From Palsa-744 sp963734815 (GTDB lineage Bacteria; Actinomycetota; Thermoleophilia; Solirubrobacterales; Solirubrobacteraceae), in contig CAVTIH010000002.1 of the NCBI GenBank assembly GCA_963734815.1, forward strand, positions 682,001-746,000: 64,000 nt of DNA, read 5' to 3'. Numbering within the stretch: position 1 is the stretch's first letter; every line of letters starts with the position of its first letter. The position numbers were made by a program, and so were the translations under genes. The notes beneath the pieces are model-generated. The model searched no databases. It was not told the DNA's origin and saw nothing but the letters and a program-made list of their open reading frames with translations. Of the stretch, positions 7,064-15,500 are shown one piece after another.

Positions 7064-7658
7064 TTGGCCCACCGAGCAGGTCGTAAGCGCTGCCCAACAG
7101 GGAGACCCGCGTGCGATCACAACGCTGGTGTCGGGCTCGCACATGCAAGTGCAGCGCTTCGCCCGCACGCTCTGCTCGACGCCCGAGGATGCCGAGGACG
7201 CCGCCCAGGAGGCCCTGATCGTCCTGTTCCGCAAGATCGGGACGCTGCGCACCGCCGCGGCGCTCGCGTCGTGGATGTTCTCGATCGTGCGCAACGAGTG
7301 CGTCCGCCGCTCGCGTCTACGGCTCACCAGACCCGCCCCGCAGGCCACCACCGAGCCCTCCGCCGAAGACGCCACGCTCGCTCGCCTGGAAGTGGAGCGG
7401 ATCGTGGAGGCGGTCGCCGGGCTCCCCGTCGAACAGCGCGCGGTGCTCGTTCTGCGTGACATCCAGGGCCTGTCGGGCGCGGCCACCGCCGAGGCGCTCG
7501 GTCTCAGCCGCGCCGCGATGAAGTCGCGCCTGCATCGTGGGCGCGAGGCTCTCCGTGCACAGCTGACGACGCCAAGCCACACTTACGCACACCCCAGCTA
7601 CGCCAACACTCACCCCACCGCCGCCCATGGAGGTCGCTACGACGATGCGCAATCCTGA
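7056..7658 (+). CDS. ECF-type RNA polymerase sigma factor
   Basis: A 200-residue sigma-70 family protein with only regions 2 and 4. Region 2 includes DAEDAAQEALIVLFRKI and LASWMFSIVRNECVRR. Region 4 includes LPVEQRAVLVLRDIQG and the recognition helix-turn-helix LGLSRAAMKSRLHRGRE. The GTG at 7056-7058 is chosen because it precedes the conserved start (WPTEQVVSAAQQGD) and overlaps the stop of the 29-residue peptide; the longer frame from 6933 reads through that peptide's ribosome site and is rejected. The C-terminal tail is His/Thr-rich. No recognisable anti-sigma factor is adjacent, though the small membrane proteins on either side are candidates. Confidence 0.88.
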   Translation: MADWPTEQVVSAAQQGDPRAITTLVSGSHMQVQRFARTLCSTPEDAEDAAQEALIVLFRKIGTLRTAAALASWMFSIVRNECVRRSRLRLTRPAPQATTEPSAEDATLARLEVERIVEAVAGLPVEQRAVLVLRDIQGLSGAATAEALGLSRAAMKSRLHRGREALRAQLTTPSHTYAHPSYANTHPTAAHGGRYDDAQS

Positions 7659-7968
7659 TGTCAACCCTACACAGCCGCACACGACGAACGCCGCCGAGCA
7701 CAGGGACAGTGCTCCCGCCGCGCCGCTCGGTCGCCAGCTCGCGCGGGGCGCGATCGGCTTCGGCCTGATCGGCTCGGGGCTCGCGCTGACGCCCGTCGCC
7801 GGTCCGGCCGCACTCCTGCTCGGGGTTCCCGGCATGGTCGCGCTCGGCGGCTGCCCCACGTGCTGGTTCTACGGCATGATCGACACCGTCTCCGCCGGGC
7901 GCCTGAAGCGCACGTGCACCGACGCGGGTTGTGAGCTGCACGCCGCGCCCTCGGGCAACGGTTCTTGA
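7645..7968 (+). CDS. Small membrane protein (DUF2892/YgaP-TM-like)
   Basis: A 107-residue protein with a polar N-terminus, then a hydrophobic hairpin (LARGAIGFGLIGSGLAL, then GPAALLLGVPGMVAL) and CPTCW and Cys-rich ends (RTCTDAGC). The RxxxGxxL...GxxALLLGxxG...CPxC pattern resembles the two-helix inner-membrane domain found in YgaP-like and DUF2892 proteins. The ATG at 7645 has GGAGG eleven bases before it; an ATG at 7627 is part of that Shine-Dalgarno context and less likely. The start overlaps the sigma-factor end by 14 bases, implying one operon. Function is unknown; the cysteines could sense redox state or bind metal and influence the sigma factor. Confidence 0.7.
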   Translation: MRNPDVNPTQPHTTNAAEHRDSAPAAPLGRQLARGAIGFGLIGSGLALTPVAGPAALLLGVPGMVALGGCPTCWFYGMIDTVSAGRLKRTCTDAGCELHAAPSGNGS

Positions 7969-7999
7969 CAGCTCGCCCACCGGCCGAAAGCATCTGCGG

Positions 8000-9460
8000 A
8001 TGGTCGCGCGTTCGCGGCATATACCGGGAGCGGGCAGCGACGGACGCGTTGCCGTCATCGGCGCCGGCTCGTCCGGGTTGGCGGCCTGCCAGGTGTTGCG
8101 GGAGCGGGGACTCCCATTCGACTGTTTCGAGAAAGGGTCGGATGTCGGGGGTCTGTGGCGATACGAAAACGACAACGGGCTCTCCTCCGCCTATGCCTCG
8201 CTGCACGTCAACACCTCACGCGAGACCGCACGGTACGCGAGCTACCCGATACCGGAGGACTACCCGGACTTTCCGCACCACACTCAGATGCTCACCTACC
8301 TCCAAGGGTATGTCGAGCATTTTGCGCTCCGCGAGCACATCCGCTTTCGCACGGAGGTCCTCGGCGTCCAGCGCATAGGGGACGATGAGTGGGAGGTTCA
8401 ATGGCGTCAGGCCGACGGCGCGTTGCACAGCGATCGCTACACTGCGGTGCTGGTGGCCAGCGGGCACCACTGGGACCCGCGTCAGCCCGACCCGCCGCCC
8501 CCGGGGAACTTCGGCGGGCGAGCGATCCACTCGCACTTCTACCGGACGGCACGTGAGTTCGAGGGCATGAACGTCCTCGTGGTGGGCCTCGGCGACTCCG
8601 CCCTCGACATCGCGTGCGACACCTCACGGGTCTCGAAGATGACCTTCCTGACCGCGCGGCGGGGTACCTGGATCCTGCCCAAATATCTCGGCAGCCAACC
8701 GCTGGGGGAGTTCGGCATCAAGCTGATGTCTCGGTCGCCGATCTCTGGCGAGGTGGCCGGCGGGCCACTGTTCAAGGTCGGCATCGGCCTCTTCTCGCGC
8801 TGGATCAACCTGCTCATGGGACGCCCCGAGAGCTATGGCCTGCCAAGACCCGATCACAAGTTCGGCGCCGACATAGCCGCGGTCTCCGCGGATATCCACG
8901 CGCGCATCGGCCATGGTCGTGTGACCCCGAAGCCCTGGATCTCGCGCTGCGATGGAGAGCGAGTGCTCTTCCAAGACGGCTCTGTGGAGGAGATCGACGT
9001 GATCGTCTATTGCACCGGCTACAAGATCACGCTGCCCTTTCTCCCAACCTCCGTCGTGGACCCCGAGGACGGCACCGTGCCGCTCTACAAACGGGTGGTG
9101 CACCCCGACCTGCAGGGCCTGTATTTCGTCGGACTGATCGATGTGGCGGGCCCCTTGAATCCGCTCGTCGAGCTGCAGGTGCAATGGATCGCCGATTTAC
9201 TCGAGGGCAGAGTCGCGCTTCCATCGGCCGCCCGGATGACGCAGGCCATCGCCCGTGAAGATCGCCGGCGACAAAAGCGCTTCGGCGTGCGCGGGCGACA
9301 CGCCATCTACGTCGACTACGCGCCCTACCTCAACGCATTGCGGCGAGAGCGTCGGCACCGTGGCGGTGGATCTCACGCCTCCCAACGAAAGCCGGTTGCC
9401 GCGGGGTCCGGCGCGAGCGGGCTCGCCGGCAGCCCCTCGGCCGGCACGGGGTCGTTGTAA
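8000..9460 (+). CDS. Class B flavin-dependent monooxygenase (FMO/BVMO-like)
   Basis: A 486-residue FAD/NADPH monooxygenase. The FAD Rossmann motif is IGAGSSG (about residues 20-26), the FMO fingerprint FxGxxxHxxxY is met exactly by FGGRAIHSHFY, the NADPH Rossmann motif is GLGDSALDIA, and YCTGYK is the late FMO motif. These enzymes oxygenate N/S atoms or insert oxygen next to ketones. The ATG at 8000 is preferred; an upstream ATG at 7931 overlaps the previous gene by 38 bases and adds poor sequence. The last 29 codons (9374-9460) are antisense to the enolase-like gene, and the tail (Gly/Ser/Ala-rich) is probably non-essential. It is a candidate tailoring enzyme for the polyketide; substrate unknown. 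Confidence 0.88.
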   Translation: MVARSRHIPGAGSDGRVAVIGAGSSGLAACQVLRERGLPFDCFEKGSDVGGLWRYENDNGLSSAYASLHVNTSRETARYASYPIPEDYPDFPHHTQMLTYLQGYVEHFALREHIRFRTEVLGVQRIGDDEWEVQWRQADGALHSDRYTAVLVASGHHWDPRQPDPPPPGNFGGRAIHSHFYRTAREFEGMNVLVVGLGDSALDIACDTSRVSKMTFLTARRGTWILPKYLGSQPLGEFGIKLMSRSPISGEVAGGPLFKVGIGLFSRWINLLMGRPESYGLPRPDHKFGADIAAVSADIHARIGHGRVTPKPWISRCDGERVLFQDGSVEEIDVIVYCTGYKITLPFLPTSVVDPEDGTVPLYKRVVHPDLQGLYFVGLIDVAGPLNPLVELQVQWIADLLEGRVALPSAARMTQAIAREDRRRQKRFGVRGRHAIYVDYAPYLNALRRERRHRGGGSHASQRKPVAAGSGASGLAGSPSAGTGSL

Positions 9461-10437
9461 CCGGCGGGAGCGATGTCGTTGGGGGTTTGGGGGTGAAAAA
9501 TGGATGCGAGATACTGCGCCTGCCCGCGCCCGGGGCCCAGCTCGAAGATGCCGCCGGCGTAAACGCCGATGTCCCGGTCCGCACACAGGTCGTACGCCCC
9601 GCACAGCTCCCGCAGTGAGCCAAAGTGCGAGGGCTTGATGTTGATCATGCGGGGCTCAAACGCCAGCGATTCGATATCCGCGACCGAGCGAATTGGAATG
9701 TCCCAGGTGATCCGATCGCGATAGGAGGCGAGCGCCGCATCGGCCTCGGGGGTTCCGAGATACGGGTCCTCCAGCCATGCGCCCGGCAGCGCCTCGGCGA
9801 CACGCCGATACAGCGCCGGGTCGGCGGGAAGCGCAGTTGCAAGGTCGGGGGTGAAGCCCTTGAAGTCGACCGTGTCGACCGCGTCCAGCTCGGCCAGCTC
9901 GGCGAGCAGCCGGTCGTCCCAGGAGGGCGACACGTCCAGCTTCAGGCGCATGTCGGGGAAGCGGTCCCGCAGCGTGTGCAGCCCGTCGGTCTTCGCCGGC
10001 TCACCAAGGGTGGCGGACAGGACGAACGTCATCGGCCGCGGCTGCACTTCGAGCACCTCGTGCAACGCGCGTCCGGCCTGGCGCAGTGCCAGGTCGAGCG
10101 CCGCGGCGTGAAACGCCCAGCGCCGCCACTCCCGGTAGGCCTCGAACAGCGGCTGCGCCGTGAACAGATCGAGGCTGTCCACGTGATCGCCGAACTCGGC
10201 CAGCGTCCAGGTTCCCGCAAGGTCGGGCGCTCCGGCTTGCTGAAAGGCGAGCTGATCGTTGGGATAAACGATCACGTCCTCGCCGAGGCCCTCCTCGCCT
10301 CCTCCAAGCAGACGCACAACGGTCGTCATCCGCTCGCCATGCAGATCCCCCAGCACAACGCTCTTCGTCAACCCCTGCAGGCTGCACGACTCGACCTCAA
10401 GGGGAAGATCAGCCAGCTTTGCGAATGTCGATGACAT
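9373..10437 (-). CDS. Enolase-superfamily protein of unknown reaction
   Basis: A 354-residue protein with the barrel-domain pattern of the mandelate racemase/muconate-lactonising enolase superfamily. It reads MRLKLDVSPSW (strand 2), VDTVDFKGF (possible metal Asp), WLEDPYLG (metal Glu), a later DIPIRSVADIE segment, and INIKPSHFGS (possible catalytic Lys). The usual strand-2 KxK acid/base motif is reduced to a single Lys (KLD), so chemistry may differ from racemases and cycloisomerases. The ATG at 10435-10437 has GAGGAG six bases upstream; a longer frame would read through the intergenic repeats and is rejected. It follows the last PKS gene on the same strand by 138 bases and may be co-transcribed. 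A role in polyketide finishing is only a contextual guess. Confidence 0.75.
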   Translation of the reverse strand: MSSTFAKLADLPLEVESCSLQGLTKSVVLGDLHGERMTTVVRLLGGGEEGLGEDVIVYPNDQLAFQQAGAPDLAGTWTLAEFGDHVDSLDLFTAQPLFEAYREWRRWAFHAAALDLALRQAGRALHEVLEVQPRPMTFVLSATLGEPAKTDGLHTLRDRFPDMRLKLDVSPSWDDRLLAELAELDAVDTVDFKGFTPDLATALPADPALYRRVAEALPGAWLEDPYLGTPEADAALASYRDRITWDIPIRSVADIESLAFEPRMINIKPSHFGSLRELCGAYDLCADRDIGVYAGGIFELGPGRGQAQYLASIFHPQTPNDIAPAGYNDPVPAEGLPASPLAPDPAATGFRWEA

Positions 10438-10494
10438 GTTGTCTCCTCGTTTTGTTTCGTGACATAAAAAAACTGTGCGTGGACCGAGTTCCAC

Positions 10495-10575
10495 CACCGG
10501 GGCTGCTCCCGGCGGACAGGCCACCGGGAGTGCTCCCGGGGGACAGACCATCGGGGCTGCTCCCGGCGGACAGCC
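10495..10575. repeat. Three tandem 27-bp units with hairpin potential
   Basis: Three consecutive 27-base units (10495-10521, 10522-10548, 10549-10575) differ at a few positions and end exactly at the pksF stop. Each contains a near-palindrome; the middle one, CCGGGAG-TG-CTCCCGG, is perfect. They lie between the last PKS gene and the enolase-like gene and could act as an attenuator, terminator or RNA-stability element. No uridine tract follows on the transcribed strand, so a classical intrinsic terminator is not evident. Confidence 0.7.
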
Positions 10576-12516
10576 TCATACGCCAGAGAGTCCGGGCTCC
10601 AGCGCCTCGGCGTCGGGCGAAAGCCAGTAGCGGCGTCGCTGGAAGGCGTAGGTGGGAAGCCGCGTGCAGCCGCAGCGCTCGCCGGGAAACAGCGGACGCC
10701 AGTCGACCGTCGCCCCCCGAACGTGCAGCCGGACCAGAGAGCGCAGGAACTCCCCGGCCCGCGGCCCGCCCGCGCGCAGGCCGGCGATCACTTCCGATGC
10801 GCACACGGTGCGACCGTCCTCGGGCGTTTCGCCTTCCCGTGACACGCAGTGCGCCGATGGCCTGCCCTGCGCCACCGCCTGCAGGCCCGCAAGCAGCTCC
10901 TCGCGGTCAGCCGCGAGGATCACCATCCGCACGGGCAACTGCGCACGGTGCAGGGCCAGTGTGGCGCCCACGTCGAGCAGCTCGATCTCCACGCGCTCCA
11001 TGAGGTACAGGCGCAGACGCTCAGCCTGCGCGGCCAGCGCCTCCACACTCTTGGCCGAAACCGTGAACGGGATGGCCGGCAGCTCGAGCACACCCTCAGG
11101 CGGTCCATCGGGCTCCCCGGGCTCGTCGGGCGCGTGGGCCGGGGGAGCCTCCTCCAGGATCGCGTGTGCGTTGGTGCCACTCATCCCGAACGAGGAGACG
11201 CCCGCGCGGCGGGGACGGTCGCCCGCGGGCCAGCTCACGGGCGAGTGCAGCAACGCCACCTCACTCTCGGACCAATCCACATACGGAGAAGGCACCTCCG
11301 CGTGCAGGGTCTGCGGCAGGAGTCCGTTGCGCATCGCCATCACCATCTTGATCACCCCCGCGACGCCCGCGGCGAGCTGGGTGTGGCCGATGTTGGACTT
11401 GACCGTCCCCAACCGCAGCGGGCCGTTGGAGCGCTCCCCTCCATAGGTGGAGAGGATCGCCTGAGCCTCGATCGAATCCCCCAGGGGGGTGCCGGTGCTG
11501 TGCGCCTCCACGACATCCACATCGGCGATCGAGAGACCCGCCCGCGCGAGCGCCTGGCGCATCACCTGCTCCTGCGCCGGCCCGCTGTGCGTTGTGAGGC
11601 CATTGGAGGCACCGTCCTGGTTGACTGCCGAGCCGCGCAGCAATCCCAGCACCTGATGAGAGTTCGCTCGGGCGTCGCAGAGACGCTCGAGCAGGAGCAG
11701 GCCGGCGCCCTCGCCGAAACCCATACCGTCGGCGCCCGCGCCGAAGGACTTGCACCGTCCATCCGGCGCGAGAGCTCGTACGCGAGAGACACCGATGAAC
11801 GCCACAGGGGTCGCCAGCACGGTCACCCCCCCGGCCAGTGCGAGTGAGCACTCCCCCGCGCGCAAAGACTGGCTCGCAAGGTGAATGGCGACAAGCGAGG
11901 AGGAACAGGCGGTGTCGATGCTCACCGCCGGCCCCATGAAGCCGAAGGCGTAGGCGATACGGCCTGAGACGATGCTCGAGGCGCTTCCCGTGATCCGCAG
12001 GTGCTCGAGCTCGGGCAGGCGCACGTCCAATCCATAATCTGAAAAGGCCGCCCCGGTGAACACGCCCGTTTGGCTGCCTCTCAGCGCTTCGGGATCGATC
12101 CCGGCATCCTCGCAAGCCTCCCAGGCGCATTCGAGCAGCAGCCGCTGTTGCGGATCCATCGTCAAAGCCTCCTCCGGGCCGATCCCAAAGAAGGCCGCGT
12201 CGAAGCCGGCGACATCGTCGAGAAAGCCACCATGCTTTACATAGCTGCTACCCGGCACGTCTGGATCTGGATCGAAGAGGCCCTCCAGGTCCCAGCCACG
12301 ATCTGTGGGAAACGGGCCGATCGCGTCACGGCCGCGTGCAACCAGCTCCCACAGCTCCTCGGGCGAGCAGACGCCGCCTGGATAGCGGCAGCTGATGCCG
12401 ACGATCGCGATCGGCTCGCTGTCGCGCTCCTCCAAGGTGCGCAGCCGCGCACGCGTTTGTTGAAGCTCGAGCATCACACGCTTCAGGTGTGGGAGGAGCT
12501 GATTTTCGTCGCTCAC
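10576..12516 (-). CDS. PksF: terminal ketosynthase with deleted acyltransferase
   Basis: A 646-residue protein: N-terminal coiled-coil docking segment (about 1-33), then a full ketosynthase (about 34-455) with the active Cys in DTACSSSL (about 204) and both His (EAHSTGT, about 335; SNIGHT, about 376). The KS-AT linker (FTVSAKSVEALAAQAERL) then runs almost directly into the post-AT linker ending LPTYAFQRRRYWL (about 618-630). The roughly 300-residue AT catalytic domain is missing, and no DH, KR, ACP or thioesterase follows. Two GTG codons compete. The one at 12516 is ten bases after GGAGG (12527-12531), while the one at 12525, which overlaps the pksE stop, is only one base after it, so 12516 is preferred. 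Being last in the line, it may transfer, cyclise or release the chain. Confidence 0.93.
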   Translation of the reverse strand: MSDENQLLPHLKRVMLELQQTRARLRTLEERDSEPIAIVGISCRYPGGVCSPEELWELVARGRDAIGPFPTDRGWDLEGLFDPDPDVPGSSYVKHGGFLDDVAGFDAAFFGIGPEEALTMDPQQRLLLECAWEACEDAGIDPEALRGSQTGVFTGAAFSDYGLDVRLPELEHLRITGSASSIVSGRIAYAFGFMGPAVSIDTACSSSLVAIHLASQSLRAGECSLALAGGVTVLATPVAFIGVSRVRALAPDGRCKSFGAGADGMGFGEGAGLLLLERLCDARANSHQVLGLLRGSAVNQDGASNGLTTHSGPAQEQVMRQALARAGLSIADVDVVEAHSTGTPLGDSIEAQAILSTYGGERSNGPLRLGTVKSNIGHTQLAAGVAGVIKMVMAMRNGLLPQTLHAEVPSPYVDWSESEVALLHSPVSWPAGDRPRRAGVSSFGMSGTNAHAILEEAPPAHAPDEPGEPDGPPEGVLELPAIPFTVSAKSVEALAAQAERLRLYLMERVEIELLDVGATLALHRAQLPVRMVILAADREELLAGLQAVAQGRPSAHCVSREGETPEDGRTVCASEVIAGLRAGGPRAGEFLRSLVRLHVRGATVDWRPLFPGERCGCTRLPTYAFQRRRYWLSPDAEALEPGLSGV

Positions 12517-12521
12517 GCCGC

Positions 12522-15500
12522 TCACGCCTCCGAGAGGTCCAGTTGAATCAGCTCCACGATCTCCTCGGCTGACGCCGCCTCGATCATCTCGGCCGTGACG
12601 GTGTCCTCACGAGTCCGATCGTCGGTCATCGTCGTCAGCAGCGCGCGTAGGCGCTCACCGATGCGCTCGCGCTCGGGGCCGTCGCCCGTGGTGGCGGGGA
12701 GCATCTTCTCCAGCTTGTCGATCTCCTCATCGATGCTCTGCCCGCCCCCACGGTCGGCAGTCGCCTCGGCGAGCAGAAACCGCGCCACCGCGGCCGGGGT
12801 GGGGTGGTCGAAGACGAGCGTGGCAGGCAGCTTCAAACCGGTCGCCTGGCTGAGGCGGTTTCTGAGTTCGACCGCACCGAGCGAGTCGAAGCCGGCGTCT
12901 TTGAACGACCGATTCAGATCGACGGCGGCGAGAGAAGCGTGCCCGAGGACATCGGCGACATGGCTCCTCACGAGCCCCACACTGATGTCGCTCCATTCCG
13001 ATTCCGCAGAAGCGGCAAGCCTTTCGGCCAGCGAAGCCCCCGCTGTGGAACCCCGCCGTGAGGAGCCTCCGCTCAACCCTTGCAGGACCGCCGGCAGGAT
13101 CCCCGCCCTGGCGCGCACGCGCAGGGTCGCCGTGTCCCACCGCGCGGCAACCAGCAGCGAACGATCGGCGCCGCGGGCGAGGTCGAAGAGCTCGAGCCCC
13201 TGTGCGCTGGAGACGGACAACAGGCCCTGGCGTTCGATCCGCGCCCGTACCGAGGCGTCGAGCTCGCCGACCCGCTCCGTCCGCGCGGAGCCCTCGAGCT
13301 CGCCACGCTCGCCAGTGGACACTGGGAGCTCGGGCCCGCCAGCCTCCTCGGCGTTCTGCTCCCACACCCCCCAAGCCAGCGATATGCCTGGCAGGCCGCG
13401 AGCGCGACGGTGGGCCGCCAGCGCGTCCAGGAACGCGTTGGCGGCCGCGTAGCCGCCCTGCCCCGGGTTGCCGATCGTCGCCGCGACGGACGAAAATAGG
13501 ATCAGCTCGGCCTGACCGGCGAGTTCATGCAGGTGCACCGCACCGTCGACCTTGGGACGCAGCACACGCGACAGACGTTCGCCGTCCAGCGACTCGATCA
13601 ACCCGTCGTCCGGCAGGCCGGCGGTGTGAACCACCATGCACAGAGGGTGCTCGGCCGGAACCGACGTCAGCAGCTCCTGCAACTGCCCCCGCTGCGACAC
13701 ATCGCAGACGGCGGTGCGCAGCTCGCAGCCCAGCTCTCGCAATTGCGCCCCAAGCTGCTCGGCGCCCCCATCCGTCGCACCCGCACAGCTGGCGAGCAAC
13801 ACGTGCCGGACACCGTGATCGGCTGCCAGGTGGCGCGCGAACAGCCCACCCAGCCCACGAACGTCGTCGTCGGTGATCAGCACGGTGCCGTCGGGGTCCA
13901 GCGGCGCCGGCGGACGCAGCACCTCCGCCGTAACGCGCGCCAGTCGGGGCGCATGCAGCCGCCCCGCGCGCACCGCCAGCTCGGGCTCGTCGCTCGCGAG
14001 CGCGCTGAGGAGCGCGCCCATCGACGCCTCGCTGCCGTCGAGATCGATCACGCCGAAGCGACCGTGATGCTCGGAGTGGGCAGAGCGCATGAGGCCCACG
14101 AGCGCGGCCTGCACCAGGTTGCGTGCATCGCCGCGCGCCGCTCCAACCACGCCGGACGTCTCGTCGATCGCGACACCGCCCGCGGGGGGTCCGTCGCCCG
14201 CGAGCTCGACCGCGCGTTCGGTGAGCAGGATCAGCTTCGCGCCCGTCATATGCTCCGAGGCGAGCCACGCCTGCAGCAGCCGCAGCGCACGCGCGGTCGC
14301 GCCGTGCACGCTCTCGGCCAGCCCACCGGCGAGGTCGGCGCCGGCGGGCTGCGGGGCGCCGGACCCTACTGGGGAGCCGTCCGGCCCTGGAGACCCGACC
14401 AGGGAGCCGGCGGGCATCAGCACGAACCCCGGGGATGCGGCGCCCCCCACGAGCGCGTCTTCGAGCGCGTGCAGATCCGGCTGGCGCTGCACCTCGACGC
14501 CGGGCAGCCGAACGTCAAAACCCTCGCCGAGCACCACGACCGGCGAGGACGTGGCACCGGCGGGCCTTGCCCGCAGTCGCACCCACTGAAGCTCCTGAAG
14601 AGCGCTGTGACTTGCACGACCGGCCGCCTGCAGGTGACCCACATCCACCGACTGCATCCGCAGCGCCGCGACTGACAGCACCGGAGCGCCGTCCTCGCCC
14701 GCGGCGGTCAGGCGCAGTGCATCCTGCTCGCCGTCCCCGCCCACGCGCACACGTAGAACGCTCCCCCCGTGCCCCATCAAGCGCACTCCCGAGAACGCCG
14801 ACGGAAGGCGCAGCTCACCGGCTGGTCGACCCTCCGACGCCTCCGGGCGCCCGTCGTGGGATTGACTCAACACCGCGACGTGCAGCGCCGCCTCGAGCAA
14901 CGCCGGGTGGATCGCGAACGTACCCTCATCCGCTGGCTGGTCGGGGGCCAGCTCCACCTCGCCGTACCACTCATCCTCGCCCGCGCGCCATGCGCGGCGC
15001 AGGCACTGGAACAACGGCCCGTACTCATACCCGGCGTCCGTCAGACGGTCGTAGAGAAGCTCTATATCGAGCTCCTGCGCGCCCTCGGGCGGCCACAGCT
15101 CAGCCACCGGTGCAGCACGTTGCCCCTCGCCGGGCCCGCCCCGATCGTCGAGGAGCGGTGCGCAATTCCCCTCGCCGAGCGTGCCGAGCGCATGGCAGGT
15201 CCACGTGTCGGCGCCGAGCTCGTCCTCCCCGGCGCTCTCCACTCGCGAGTAGATGCCGATCGAGCGCCCCCCCTGCTCGTCGGGCTCGGAAACGGAGAGT
15301 TGCAGCTGCACCCCGCACTCGCCCCCGAGCAGCAGGGGACGCTCCACAGTGAGCTGATCGACGACGGTTGCGCCGACGTGCTCCCCGGCAGCCAGCGCCA
15401 GCTCGAGGAAACCTGCGCCCGCGATCAGCGCGTCACCGGCGATCGTGTGATCCATCAGCCACGGATGCGAACCGAGCGACAGGCGCCCGCTGAACAGCCA

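Noticed and set aside
10495..10575. Possible CRISPR-like repeats
   Set aside because: The 27-bp units are directly adjacent with no unique spacers, and no cas genes are present.
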